The notes under the pieces: model-generated
Told to the model about the DNA's origin: nothing
The model's database searches: none
The model's input: the letters and a program-made list of their open reading frames with translations, nothing else
Made by a program: the position numbers and the translations under genes
Part shown: positions 1-10,614 of the stretch, piece after piece
How the letters are laid out: every line of letters starts with the position of its first letter
How positions within the stretch are numbered: position 1 is the stretch's first letter
DNA from: Oppiella nova
Lineage: Eukaryota > Arthropoda > Arachnida > Sarcoptiformes > Oppiidae
NCBI GenBank assembly: GCA_905397405.1
Contig: CAJPVJ010000482.1
Coordinates: 1-24,403, forward strand
Direction: 5' to 3'
DNA: 24,403 nucleotides

Positions 1-3000
1 AGAACCAACCATTTCGGTGTAGATGAAGGGCCACAACGACGTCAAGTGATGGGCAGACATCCGCAGAATAATGACTCGGAAACAGAGCAATACCTGCGCC
101 TGAACTAGAGGTGATTGACTCAGACGGTGCGATTCGATGAGCTTCTCTTGTATTTCGGACATATACTTCTGGTACTGATCCTTCTCACTGCAGAACAGTA
201 TGAACGCCAACCTCTTCACCAAATTAGCTCTTTGTTCGATCTCTTGGTCTTTACTGCTGAACAGCTTAAGCGCACCACTCGACTGCGCGATCGACATTCG
301 GCTCAAGAACTCTCTGAACGTATTCTTGTCGTGAGTCATGAGGTGATCGATAATTGTCTTCCAGTGGGCGAAGCACTCGGAGTCCAACTGGAAGAATGTC
401 GGGTCGAGTAGGAGCTCGAAGGCGTCTTTACGCCACGCTTTGCGTGTGTATTGATATCCAGACATATTTGACAGTAAGTGAGAACAGGCCCTAAAACTCG
501 GGGCGTTGTGTTTACTCCGGTTCTTAAGGTACGGCACGATATAATACATGATATTCGACACCAACGGAACCACTTTCTCCTTCTCTTCGCTCACGTAAAC
601 CACATCGAGAACAGGCGCCACAAACTGGTTGGACAGACACACAGACAATCGTATTAGTCATGAGATCATAGCAAGAGTGGACAGTATGCTAGTATGGACT
701 CACTTCAGCCAAAGCACACAATGCCTGGACACTGAACTTCGAGAGGAACGAGTTGTCGGCCTCCGAAATGTTCGTCAAATCCAAGTTACCATTCATGGAG
801 TCGATGGCGTGGAACGAGTTCTCAAAGTCGTTGCCCTCATCTTCGACGTGATCGGCCTGCGGGCCGGGAATCACCTCCAGATTCCTGCGCAACCACTTGG
901 TCTGTCCGAGTCGAGCGCCGGCCACTGTAGTGCACGCGTCCACCAACTTCTGTGCCACGTCTTGCAGATCCTTCTGGTCTTTGCGGTCCTCTATGAGAGG
1001 CGCCGCCTGAACGAACTCATGGAGGATAGCCAACAGATGGAACTGAACCAACGGCTGCGCCATCGACGAGATCTGGAGGCCTTCTTTGAGCAGCGATAAC
1101 ACAGATTTCCAGCACTCGAGCAGTTGAGAGCCGGGGAAGGCTTTGATGTACGCGAGGAAGAACTGCAACATACAGACCTCAATGGGCGGCCGCTTCATGT
1201 GCTTAGAGCTGTTGGCATTGGGCGGCGCTCTCATTGTCTGACGAATTGTCTGCAACACTGACTCCATGGGCAGCACTCGGATGTCGGCCACCAATTCCAC
1301 TAACAATAACTGATCGGACGAACAGTTCTGTGTCCACTGTTTCTTACTTTTCACACCCGTGTTGTCTCTAACGTCGTACCAGACAATGGCCACAGCGGTC
1401 ATGAAATGCGAGCCGTGGATGAGAGACAGCGGCGATAAGAAGCTTAAGATGTTTTGCTTCACTTCCTTACTGCTGCCCATTATCTGCCAGCCGTTGTCAA
1501 CCGAACTCTTTTCCGACAGTTTTATTTGCTTCCAAACCATTAGGAGAGCCGATAAAACGCGCGGCAAATGCGTTAACACTGTTTTTCGGGTCGATATTAA
1601 CGGGTCATTAGCCGAGCCCTCCCGACCCGCGGACGACATGTCTGGGTTTGAATCCGAGACTGTGAAGACGTGCAGAAAGTTTGTTAACACCGAAAACGGA
1701 TTAGAATTCGATTGGATTAGAGTGGATGAGGAGGTGATTGGCTGCGACTGCGGCGATAGGGTAGGACTGGCCGCCGCACTAGACGTGTCCAGTAGACAGA
1801 AGTGGCAAAGAGTGGCCAAACTCTTCAGTAAGACTATTAAATAATTTGAAGACATCTCTGTTTTGTCGTCTTTCATGGCTTTTGTCGATATCTTAGCGGA
1901 CGTGGTCTCGAGATTTTGGCACAATTGGGTCAATACGCAGACCACTAGTCGCGAGAGGGAGCGCCCGGCGAACGGGAGCGTCGACTCGACCAACTCTAAC
2001 CAATTGGAGTGCAAATGGACTTTATGTGACTGTTGTAGCGCTGTCTGGATGGCCGACAGGAACATAGACTGCGCCGGTATTAACATATTTGGGTAGTACT
2101 TAAGTGAAGACATTTGGGGTTGGAATCGGATTCTGGCGGCTCTCGAGTCACTCCCCTTCCTGTTGTGTGTCGGCTGCTCTTTGTCGGAGCTGTTGGGCGC
2201 CACCCTGTGCTCCAAAATCATCAGTTCCTCCAATAGCTTAAGCAAAGACTTCTGGAGGTCTTCTTGAAAGCCATTAGAAGTGTTGTGACATTCGTTGAAC
2301 TGAATGAGAGCGTCGGCGAAGGCGGTGTCGCTGCTAGCGTTGGGCTCCTTCTTACTCTGGAAGTTATAAACACTCGAAACAATGCACTGAAGGATCGACT
2401 TCTGGACTTTGCATCTCATCAGCAAATCATGTAAATACGTGGAGAACGTCTGCTTCCCCTTCACGGCAACCGACAACTGATTGAATATCAGTCGCAGGAC
2501 TTCGCACGAAACGATTCGCACCTTTTGGTTGCCGGCGATCTCGTCGTCGTTGAGTCGCGTTTGCGGTAAACTCGGGTAATAACTCCTCAGGTATTGCATA
2601 CACGACGACACCACCACTTCCAGGAAGGAACTGCTCCTAAACGATGTGATCGAATCCGAACTCAAGTCACTGTAAAAGCCTTTGCCATACAGAGAGTTGC
2701 GATGACGGGCGCAGATGGCCTGCAGTTCCTGCGATCGCAGACCTAACCTATTGCTGATACTAGTGGTGGCCATCGAGAAGAGCACTCTCTGGGGTTCGGC
2801 TAATATTATATTCCAAAGAGTGGTCAACGCATACAGCGTTCGCTTCGAGTCGTACACCTGTTGGTAGAGAAGCATATGGGAGTGCAGTTGACTCAGCGCT
2901 ACGGGCCGGCTGTTGGGGCCCACGCTTATCGTCTCCGAATTGGTTATAGCCGTCTGACTGTCCTCTGACTCGCAACTGTCCTCCAACTCATAAACCACTC

Positions 3001-6000
3001 TATCGATCAGTTCTTCGAGAACTAACTGCACCGCTTCGGCATCTGTAAGCTCGGAGTCATCAATAATTTTCTTGGAGGGAATGGGTGTCGAACAGGTGGT
3101 CGTGGCTCTCGACGGGATGGGTGTCGAGTAAGGAGTGGGCGATTTGGTCACATTGTCTGATTTGATAGACTTCGTGTCCAAACGCCTGATGTTCGACAGG
3201 TTTGGCAGGGATCGGGCGAATGGTATGGAACTGGAGTGCTTATAGAGCTTGCGCAGCGACAACTCACTCCTGTACCTCGGCTTGCCTAAGTTGTGGTATA
3301 ACTACCTGTCCATGAATAGGTATTACAACAAGAGTACTGACCCGCCGTGGAGTATGACGCCCTCTGTTATCTTCGATGTAATCCATTTGTTAAGCGAATG
3401 CGAGTTCGACGACGAGTTGGCCGTCTGCGTGAGTGTCAGCACTTTGTTTGAGGGCACGGGTGAGGGCGCGAACCGCATGCGGCCGTCAGAGTTCACGTGG
3501 TATATGACGTTCCCTCCCGTGCTGCTGATGGCGTAGATCTTCGACTCGGAGTTGGCTATGGAAGCGTTGTCGATGTCGTCGCCCGACTTGGAGGCCGTGT
3601 CCGTCACACCGCCGATGCCCCCGACTACCTACAAGCGCACAACGTGTCTGTCGGCTGAGCACAGGCCCACGTCGTGTTACTTGTTGTCCCCGAGGTCATA
3701 AGCCCGCTACAGAGGCACGAACTCCCTGACCAAGTCGGTTAGGTACCCTTGTGGGTTATGGGCGTCCACTTTGTGCGACAGACTGTCTAACATGAAAAAC
3801 AGCGGTCTATCGAACTCGCGAACCATTGCCACCGGAATTGTCTTCATTTTCATGTCTCTCGTGATGTTATATAAAATGGTGAACCGTTTGCGCGATTCGT
3901 ACGCAACGTTTTCGTCGGGAGATATCATTGCTGTGCAGATGACGGACTCACACACCGATGAATCGACGGCTAAGTTGTGTAACTGTTGTAGAAGTGTTGC
4001 CGTTTCCAAATGCAGGTGAGCCTTACTGTCCTCAAGATTAGCCCATAATTTGTTAGTGGTTTGCGTGAACCACGAGGTCTGATGAAAAACAAACGCCAAT
4101 TCGTTGGCCGATATCATTGGATCAAAGTTTAGAGACTTATTCCCGTTCGTCGTCTCGTCGTTTGTGCTGAAGTCGAAAATTGGTGATCCGTTGGATGTGA
4201 TCGACATCTGACTGACCGGCAGATCGAAGAGCAAGGCTTTGGTTAATGTGATTAAGTCTAAAGTGGTTGATATGGATGAGTAGCAGACTTGCAGACAGTC
4301 CACGGGATATACGGCCAGCACTAGCAGGTGTTGAACCCATTGATGCAATTCATCGCAATTGGAAAACAAAAGTTTATTCGTCTTCTTGTCGGACAGCGAG
4401 GGAATGGCCGACATCTGGACCAACAGTTGGCACAAATGGGTGTAGACGTCGATCATTTGCGGATTGATTTCAATCGATTTGATTGGTGTCTCGAAACTCA
4501 TGTCTCTATCGCTGTTCACAGATGACACTCGAAGTGAAGCGAAACACTCGCTTAAATCAGTTTTGTTTTTCACTAAACGGTTCTCAACCAACACATTGAA
4601 CAGTGTCTGCAATGTATTGATCAGACATTTTTGGAACAGCTCTTCGTTCAGCACTTCCTCCGACAGCGGCTGCGGTTCACAGTCTTCCGCCTCCTCTCTG
4701 ATGACTGAATCAATCTTTTGCGTGGGTTTACCACTCATTTTGTGTTCACTGCCCTCTCTCTTAAGTCGGTTCTGTAATGTCTGAGCGATTGTGGGCTTAA
4801 TCTTATTGACAATATTAGAGCACAACCTAATCGAGTGCTCGAAATCGATGCTCTGAAGCACATCCGCGTAACTGATGAGTGCGTTGAGGACGTGGAGCAG
4901 GAATTGCGATAAATAGCTTTGGCTGGAGTTCTCGGGCGTCTCAATGGACACGTTCTCCAGAATGAAGTTAACGATTGAACACATCTCCAGAATAGTGATC
5001 GTCTCGAAGCCGACACACTTCACGTGACATTCATTGGCTTCGCGTTCAATGTGTTTATAGTGGGCGCAGGAATGGGTGAAGAGTTGGCAGACGTGTTGCC
5101 ATAAATAATTGATTCCGATGTTTGTGAACAACAGATTCGTTGTCCGCAATAAGTCCGCTTTGTTTGACTTATTATTATTGTTATTATTATTGCCCACAAA
5201 ACCAAACTCATGATATAATGCACTGCAAAGCAAATGTCAATATTAGTCACATTAACTCATAATAGTATTATTGAATTATTGAGTTTCTCATCGCATATCA
5301 TATCATATCATATCATATCAAACAACTGTATGAATAATTAAGTATAATCTCTATAGAAAGCATTATTACCGCAATATTTCGATGCACAGGCTGTCGATAA
5401 TGGGTTGACTGATATCCCTGTGATCTATGATACATATAAGCAACCGATACGGCCATAAGTCTCCCAAACTTGACCACGAATTCGGAATTGGGATTACAGT
5501 CGACGGGTCCTAACGTTCAGTGAAAAAGACAAACAAAAAATGTTAACTATTTATCAGTGCCGTAATTACTCGCTTCAATGACATTCAAGTATTTATTTTT
5601 TTGTTTGTTGTTTTAAAGTGAACTTCAGAAAAAAATGTTTATAATTACTGTACTATAGTGGAGAACTGCTAGTATTGCACAGAAAAACATTAAATACTGT
5701 ATGAAATAAAAACAAGTATTTTAACGATAGCCGTACCGGTAATACATGATAAATAAGAGACTGTCAGTGTTTGTCACACACTATACACACAAACATATAA
5801 TATCCTCTCAAATATATATTGAATAAAAAGTTAATTAAAATTGAAAGCAATGGATATGAGAATAGACTTACGATTAGACATATTTTGAAGGCCTCTAAGA
5901 CGAGCTCTTTGGCGAATGTATTGAAATACGACTGATCAGAGCCGACACTTTTGGCGTATTTCAAGGCTATACTCTTTGACTTGGGGTTCGAGTTGTCCTC

Positions 6001-6979
6001 AGCGGTCAACCACTGCGTAAACCGACGGTTCAGCGACACGTCTCTCCTCAAGAGCACAGTTATGGCGGCCGTCGTTATGCTAATCATGTCCTGTCGCGCG
6101 ATCTGTTTGTTATGCATTGGGAAACACGAGAGCAAGAGGTCGAGGATCGCCCGCTGGACCAACACATTGGTGGTGTCCAGCAGTGCCGCGCAGATACCGG
6201 TGATCATAGTCTGCAGACAAGTGCCCATTATATACAACTGGTCCTCAAGACTGCGCTTTTTGTTGAAATGAGACGATATAAACATAATGGCGTGCAGTCG
6301 GACCGACGGGTTATACAAAACGCATCGCCAAAGGGAGCCGTAGAAGAACTCCTGCGAGACGGCAGAGCACACCTCGAGCAGCAACTTATCCGTCCGCTCG
6401 TGACAGTCGTTCTCCTCGAGTCCGGGCAACACAGCGATCAGGAAGCCATCCAACGCCGGCTTCAGTCGCGGCCCCAGAGGTATGAAGTGTTTCTCATAGA
6501 TCTCCAGAAGCGATGGCTTCACGTTAATGGCCGCGTGGCTGAGCAACGGGAACAGACCGTTGGAGTAAATGCTGAGCTCTTGGATGAGGCGATCGGTTCC
6601 AATGCATTTGAAGATGAGATCATAGGTTTCCAGTGCCTTGAGGTGGACCGGGCTACCGTCGCGGCCTACGTAGCAGACGCGGTTGGCGACCGGTTGACAC
6701 TTGGCTGCGCCCTAATGTGACATAAACTGCAATAAGCTGTCGTGGACCTCCAGCCTCCGTTACCACACTCGTTACTATGTATGTATGCTATGTGTGTGCA
6801 ATCATGTATACCTTGTTGAGTTTGCCGAGTGCGTTGACCAGATCCGCCCACTCAGACGTGTACTCAAAGCCTTTCAACGCTTTGTCGATCTGCTGGACGT
6901 AAGTGCGATACTTGGCGTCAGACATGAGCTCGTATTCATCCAACGATGTGGTGGTACTGCTGCGCGACATCTTCGCCAT
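1..6979 (-). CDS. DOP1: DOP1/Dopey family protein, C-terminus beyond left edge
   Basis: Seen: exons 6979-6812, 6744-5872, 5509-5370, 5222-704 and 624-1 give about 2100 codons when joined; human paralogs are about 2300-2465 residues, so a C-terminal part lies outside. The N-terminus carries DEYELMSDAKYR and EYTSEWADLVNALGKLNK; exon 2 has HLKALETYDLIFKCIG and GLFPLLSHAAINVKPSLLE; exon 3 has DLWPYRLLI; the C-terminal exon has NAPSFRACSHLL, YQYTRKAWRKDAFELL and LVKRLAFILFCSE, all typical of Dopey. The ATG at 6979 was preferred over an in-frame ATG at 7012 for its better context. A short Asn run (AAT/AAC repeat, about 5173-5195) follows the start of exon 4. Family knowledge: Dopey proteins act at trans-Golgi/endosome membranes with MON2 and a P4-ATPase. 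Oddity: three stretches read correctly only when complemented in place (listed separately); literal stops at 3709, 3679, 3631, 3325 and 3304 fall in two of them. Identification is firm; exact structure around the blocks is not. Confidence 0.93.
3265..3350. other. Probable complement-in-place block A (DOP1 exon 4)
   Basis: Seen: literal in-frame stops at 3325 and 3304 separate two long DOP1 open stretches that share one frame. In-place complementing removes both stops and gives YEVPPSHENNIMDKYL, then SINMVLNPFGSMSSL, joining literal SLRKLYKHSSS in register. A VNPF/VPP-like patch is what I recall for insect Dopey here, but less surely than for the other two blocks. A 36-nt intron (3337-3302) would also keep frame but is shorter than any other intron here. 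Ends are loose: low end about 3262-3286, high end about 3326-3379. Confidence 0.65.
3618..3745. other. Complement-in-place block B (DOP1 exon 4)
   Basis: Seen: the literal minus-strand frame has stops at 3709, 3679 and 3631. Reading the plus bases from high to low coordinate without complementing gives WLNQSLKHGDIARILEPLL from 3739, then IVLHPDTSRLSVQHANI to 3629, in the same codon register as the flanking literal protein (SHKVDAHNP before, GGVTDTASKS after). Family knowledge: Dopey proteins carry a WL-SL-RGDI-R-LEP-LLHPDT-RVSVQH block at this point. The high end lies in about 3740-3757 and the low end in about 3617-3629. Confidence 0.95.
5295..5320 (+). repeat. ATATC pentanucleotide microsatellite
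   Basis: About five tandem units of a five-base ATATC motif lie in the 147-nt DOP1 intron between the exon ending at 5370 and the exon starting at 5222. A simple tandem repeat with no visible function. Confidence 0.85.
5510..5871 (-). other. DOP1 intron, 362 nt, no other feature seen
   Basis: Bounded by a GTAAGT donor after the exon ending at 5872 and a TTAG acceptor before 5509. AT-rich, with short homopolymer runs. The open frame from exon 2 runs on into it as hydrophobic residues before a stop; that is read-through. No further exon, RNA gene or element was recognised. Confidence 0.7.
6650..6760. other. Complement-in-place block C (DOP1 exon 2 start and acceptor)
   Basis: Seen: read literally on the minus strand, exon 2 begins poorly and the strongly conserved DOP1 segment before HLKALETYD is missing. 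If plus-strand bases are read from high to low coordinate without complementing, an acceptor CTCCAG appears with exon start at 6744. The protein then runs VLSNNVKYSVIPRRF and TVGQRLAQTMHPALPSG, in register with the literal VHLKALETYD from 6648. The implied intron (6745-6811) is 67 nt, like others here. The low end is set to about 6649-6651 by the Gly/Val junction; the high end is somewhere between 6750 and 6811. Confidence 0.9.
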
Positions 6980-9072
6980 AGTGGTGGCCACTCGAGTCAT
7001 ACACAAAAACACTGCTTAGGAGTCCGTTTGGGGTGTTCTTCGGTGGGATCCGTCACTCTAATGGGTCACTCATAGGGACGACAATACACTCGCAATGAAT
7101 GGTAATAACTGTAAACAAAATACTCGTCGCGTATTGAGTGCCACACAAACACCACTCAATACCACAGCGCTTGACACTGACATACGGCGGCTCACGAGTG
7201 GCACTCAGATCAGTGTCCAGTCGGCGATACAGGCATTCAAATAGCGACTAAATCGTGTGAATCGCGGTTACAATCACTACACTATTGGCAACGTTTGCCA
7301 CCAAACAGTCGATACACTCGTCACTCGCGTTAATACTGTTTTGCTAAGCGTTTCACTCGATTGTACGCAACGTTTACTACGATAGAGTATATTCGTTGCC
7401 TTTTCAATAGCACTGTCTGTCGGAGGGTTACGCCTCTACCACACACTGTCTACACCACTACAGCCTTGTCATGCGTTCACGTACTGCGAGTACAGCGTGC
7501 CTACAGTGAGCCGACGCTATCTCCTACTATGGGATACTGTATTGAATTGTGTACAAGTGTACCAGTGTAATGATTTGTGGGGTAATACATAATACGCTAC
7601 TTTTTATTGCTCTCATATATGAGACAATTGTTTGCTTACAAAAAACCAATACAAATCTATTCATTACATGTTTGCCATAATTATATGCAATCCCTTATCA
7701 ATGGTATTCAATATTATCCATTAAAATGCTACTAAATGTCCTCAAAGTTGTAAAAGTTTTGCTCAACTTTTATAACTTTTTTGCACTTCAGATTGAACGC
7801 CACTGTAGTGTCTGTTATGTTATTAACATAATGTTAAATGCAAATTGCATTATGCAATGAATCCTATGTTTATCTCAAAAGCACTGCATTTGACATAACT
7901 GTCCACTCGTTTCATAGGTGACCCATACCTGCCAATCACTAGAGTACTACTCTGTCTGATAAGTTAAGCTTTGATCTGATAAGAGATAACATATTATTAG
8001 TCATCTATGTTTGCATTCATGCATTACAATAGACTGTGATTTGTGTGATAAATGAGTGATTGTGAGGCAATAATTGTAACAATTTGTGACTCATTTGAGA
8101 CAAACATATGATAACGAGTGGTAACCAAAGGAGTGGTGTTTGTGTGAGACATGCAATCAATGCATTGCACGACACTTACGGACAGTCTATCGGTGTATGC
8201 ATTATGTATGACGTAATCATTGGAAGTGACAGTCAGTGCATACATACACTCACTGGGAGGGCGTTCCCTCAATGCACACAAATTCCCTACAAATAGCTCC
8301 TTTACATCATAAAAGTGAGCTGGCTTACTAGTTTAAATTAATTTAATATAGATTATAATTACCTAATTGGTTAATTATAAGAAAGTAGTGAAATGATCTA
8401 GTACTATTTGAAATCTAAAGTATGCCCTCCTCCCTACAATACTCCCAATAATATTTTTTTGTGAGGCAATGATAATTTACATAACAAACAGTAATTACGG
8501 CTAATGCACCTTGATGCAAATAGTCCATTGATTTGGTTATAAACAACAATTAATTCACAGATTAACCACCGATTTGGAGGACATATGGTGGCAATGATTA
8601 TGATTTACAAGTTTAGATACAAAAACATGACAGATATCACATACAAATACCTGGATCATAGTTGGTCATAAAGTTGCCTATGGTTCACGTCATTCATATC
8701 CAGTGGTATTTGCTTTTAAAAACTTAAAACACGTTTTGTGTCTCAAAATAGTGGTGAAAATCAGCGCTAATTACATGTGATTTGTTGTGATTGTGTTGAT
8801 AATAATTAGCGATTAAAACACATTGAATACGATATTGAACTCAATTTACACAACAAAAGCATTCAATACTAATAACGAGTGAAACAATAACCGCAATAAA
8901 CACTGCATTCATGTGTGCTATCAATGACTGGCATTGAAATGAAATGTGTTTCACATAACTATTGAAAACACAGTTTTTTGTAACAAAAAACAACTAAAAC
9001 TTTAAAACTTTTGTTCAATTGTTTTGATTGATATTTATTGGCAATCGTTTGAAGGGTATATCCATTGAAATA
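6980..9072. other. Spacer between divergent DOP1 and IMP4, presumed promoters and 5' UTRs
   Basis: About 2.1 kb. The first 500 bases next to DOP1 are richer in CACTCG-like words and GC, consistent with a 5' UTR or promoter; the rest is AT-rich with no long open frame having protein-like composition. A CRE-like TGACGTAA sits near 8209. Short imperfect dyads occur near 7817-7860. No tRNA, repeat family or transposon was recognised, and promoter assignment is positional only. Confidence 0.5.
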
Positions 9073-10156
9073 ATGGTATGGTTTATGAAAAGATTGTCGC
9101 TTTGAATGAATGGCTAATGGATTGCATTGAATGGTTAGATACGAAGACAACAACGGATCCGAAGGGAGTATTTGTATCGAAAGGCATTAGAAGAGCAGAA
9201 ACGAGTGGTGACTGAGAGGAAGCAACAGATCAAGAGATCACTCGATGGTATGGCCGCACGAGTGACCACTTGTTGGCGTTCAGAGTAATTGAATGACAAT
9301 TGTATTGATATATCGCAGAGAATAAGGAGATCCCGACGGACCTGAAGAAAGGCGCCCTTCAGTTGCAGTCAGTGCTCGAGTGGGACGACGAGGCGTCGGA
9401 ACTGGTGACCAGTCATGAGGACGACGAGTACCGGTGGGCGGGCGTCGAGGACCCGAAGATAGTGGTGACCACTTCGCGCGACCCCTCCTCTCGGCTCAAA
9501 ATGTTTGCTAAGGTTTTGATAATTTGTTTGCAATATATTTCCTGCGATCTAATGGCTGTCTGTCTGTCTTCTGGTGGACACAGGAGCTGAAGCTACTGTT
9601 CCCGAACTGTCAGCGCCTGAATCGCGGCAATTATGAACTGAAGCAACTGATCAACTCTTGTCGCGCCAACGATGTGACGGATTTCATTACAGTCCACGAG
9701 ACCCGTGGAGAGCCCGACGGTCTCGTGATCTGTCACCTGCCGTACGGACCGACCGCTTACTTCCAGTTGACGAATACAGTGATGAGACACGACATCCCCA
9801 ACATGGGAACCATGTCCGAGGCCTACCCGCACCTCATCTTTCATAACCTGAAGTCCCGATTAGGCCGACGAGTGATGAATATATTGAAGTATTTGTTTCC
9901 AGTGCCCAAAGAGGACTCCAAACGTGTGATGACTTTTGCCAACGAAGACGACTTCATCTCATTTAGACATCACGTCTATAAGAAAGTGGACGGAAAGGTA
10001 GAGTTGTCTGAAGTCGGGCCCCGATTTGAGATGAAATTGTATGAAATAAAATTGGGAACCATTGACATCGCAAACGCAGCCGATTCTGAATGGATTCTTA
10101 AGCCTTATATGAATACAAATAAAAAGAGAAAGTTCTTAAGCGATGATAATCTCTGA
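9073..10156 (+). CDS. IMP4: U3 snoRNP protein IMP4 (Brix domain)
   Basis: Exons 9073-9075 (ATG only, inferred), 9139-9247, 9319-9512 and 9584-10156 join in phase to 292 residues, against 291 for human IMP4. Seen: basic N-terminal RRQQRIRREYLYRKALEEQ; then DDEYRWAGVEDPKIV; TTSRDPSSRLKMFAKELKLL starting the Brix domain; HLPYGPTAYFQL; MRHDIPNMGTMSEAYPHLI; GRRVMNILKYLFPVPK; FISFRHHVYKK; and VGPRFEMKLYEIKLGT. Family knowledge: IMP4 with IMP3 and MPP10 binds the U3 snoRNA-pre-rRNA duplex in the nucleolar small-subunit processome. Introns are 63, 71 and 71 nt. The tiny first exon is chosen because the conserved start needs one Met before IRRQQR, and a GT donor follows an ATG at 9073; a more distant first exon is possible. 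The rest is very secure. Confidence 0.95.
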
Positions 10157-10609
10157 CACTATGTCTACACAAATAGATATTCTATATGTTAAAAGTGGTA
10201 ATACTTTTGTATTTTGAAGATTATTATTATTATGAAAACACATAACACTTTAATAAAATATTTAAGTTGTTTTAAAAATGTTATTTCATTTCATTATTTT
10301 TAAGTTAATTATATTTAAATGGTTTATTATTACGTCAGCGATCATATGCTTTTGTTTGCCCTTTACATACAATTTATTCAATTGAATGATTAATTATTAA
10401 TATTGGATAATTGTAGTAAATTACACTGGTACCAGTGGAGACATTTTTTGAGTGTTTTGTAACATTTTAAATGATTGCAAAACATTTCTGGTTAACAGCA
10501 AAAAGTTTTATTTAATGAATTGAATTTTGTTTGCTATCTAATGGAGGCATAAATAATGAATCTATAGGTGTATAGTTTGGATGTGTTTAGCGATGTTTGC
10601 TATAAAACT
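10157..10609. other. Convergent 3' spacer between IMP4 and the membrane-protein gene
   Basis: About 450 bases of AT-rich DNA holding the presumed 3' UTRs of two facing genes. No open frame, RNA gene or repeat family was recognised. Confidence 0.55.
10252..10257 (+). terminator. Likely IMP4 polyadenylation signal
   Basis: A canonical AATAAA lies 96 bases after the IMP4 stop codon, in AT-rich sequence expected of a 3' UTR. Confidence 0.6.
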
Positions 10610-10614
10610 TTATT
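10609..10614 (-). terminator. Polyadenylation signal overlapping a stop codon
   Basis: On the minus strand an AATAAA contains the TAA stop of the membrane-protein gene. A second AATAAA lies in the last coding codons (10623-10628). Confidence 0.45.

Noticed and set aside
629-1099. Plus-strand open frame of 156 codons
   Set aside because: It lies antisense to conserved DOP1 exon sequence and has no recognisable motif.
3707-3709. DOP1 as a pseudogene because of in-frame stops
   Set aside because: All stops fall in blocks that become conserved protein when complemented in place; the rest of the gene is intact over about 2000 codons.
3632-3730. A short GT-AG intron explaining the stops near 3.7 kb
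   Set aside because: It would remove a conserved Dopey core that is visibly present in the complemented reading, and its composition is GC-rich, unlike introns here.
3618-3745. A simple local inversion
   Set aside because: An inversion would flip the order of the residues and keep the coding strand logic; here order and codon register are preserved and only base identity is complemented.
5764-5871. Hydrophobic C-terminal extension of the DOP1 exon 2 frame
   Set aside because: It follows a consensus GTAAGT donor and is intron read-through; the next conserved exon joins in phase at 5509.
8024-8281. Minus-strand open frame of 85 codons in the DOP1-IMP4 spacer
   Set aside because: No motif, composition like the spacer, and overlapped by a random plus-strand frame.
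7013-9072. tRNA genes, CRISPR-like arrays or transposons in the spacers
   Set aside because: No B-box-like TTCGA motif in a cloverleaf context, no spaced repeats and no transposase or reverse-transcriptase motifs were seen.
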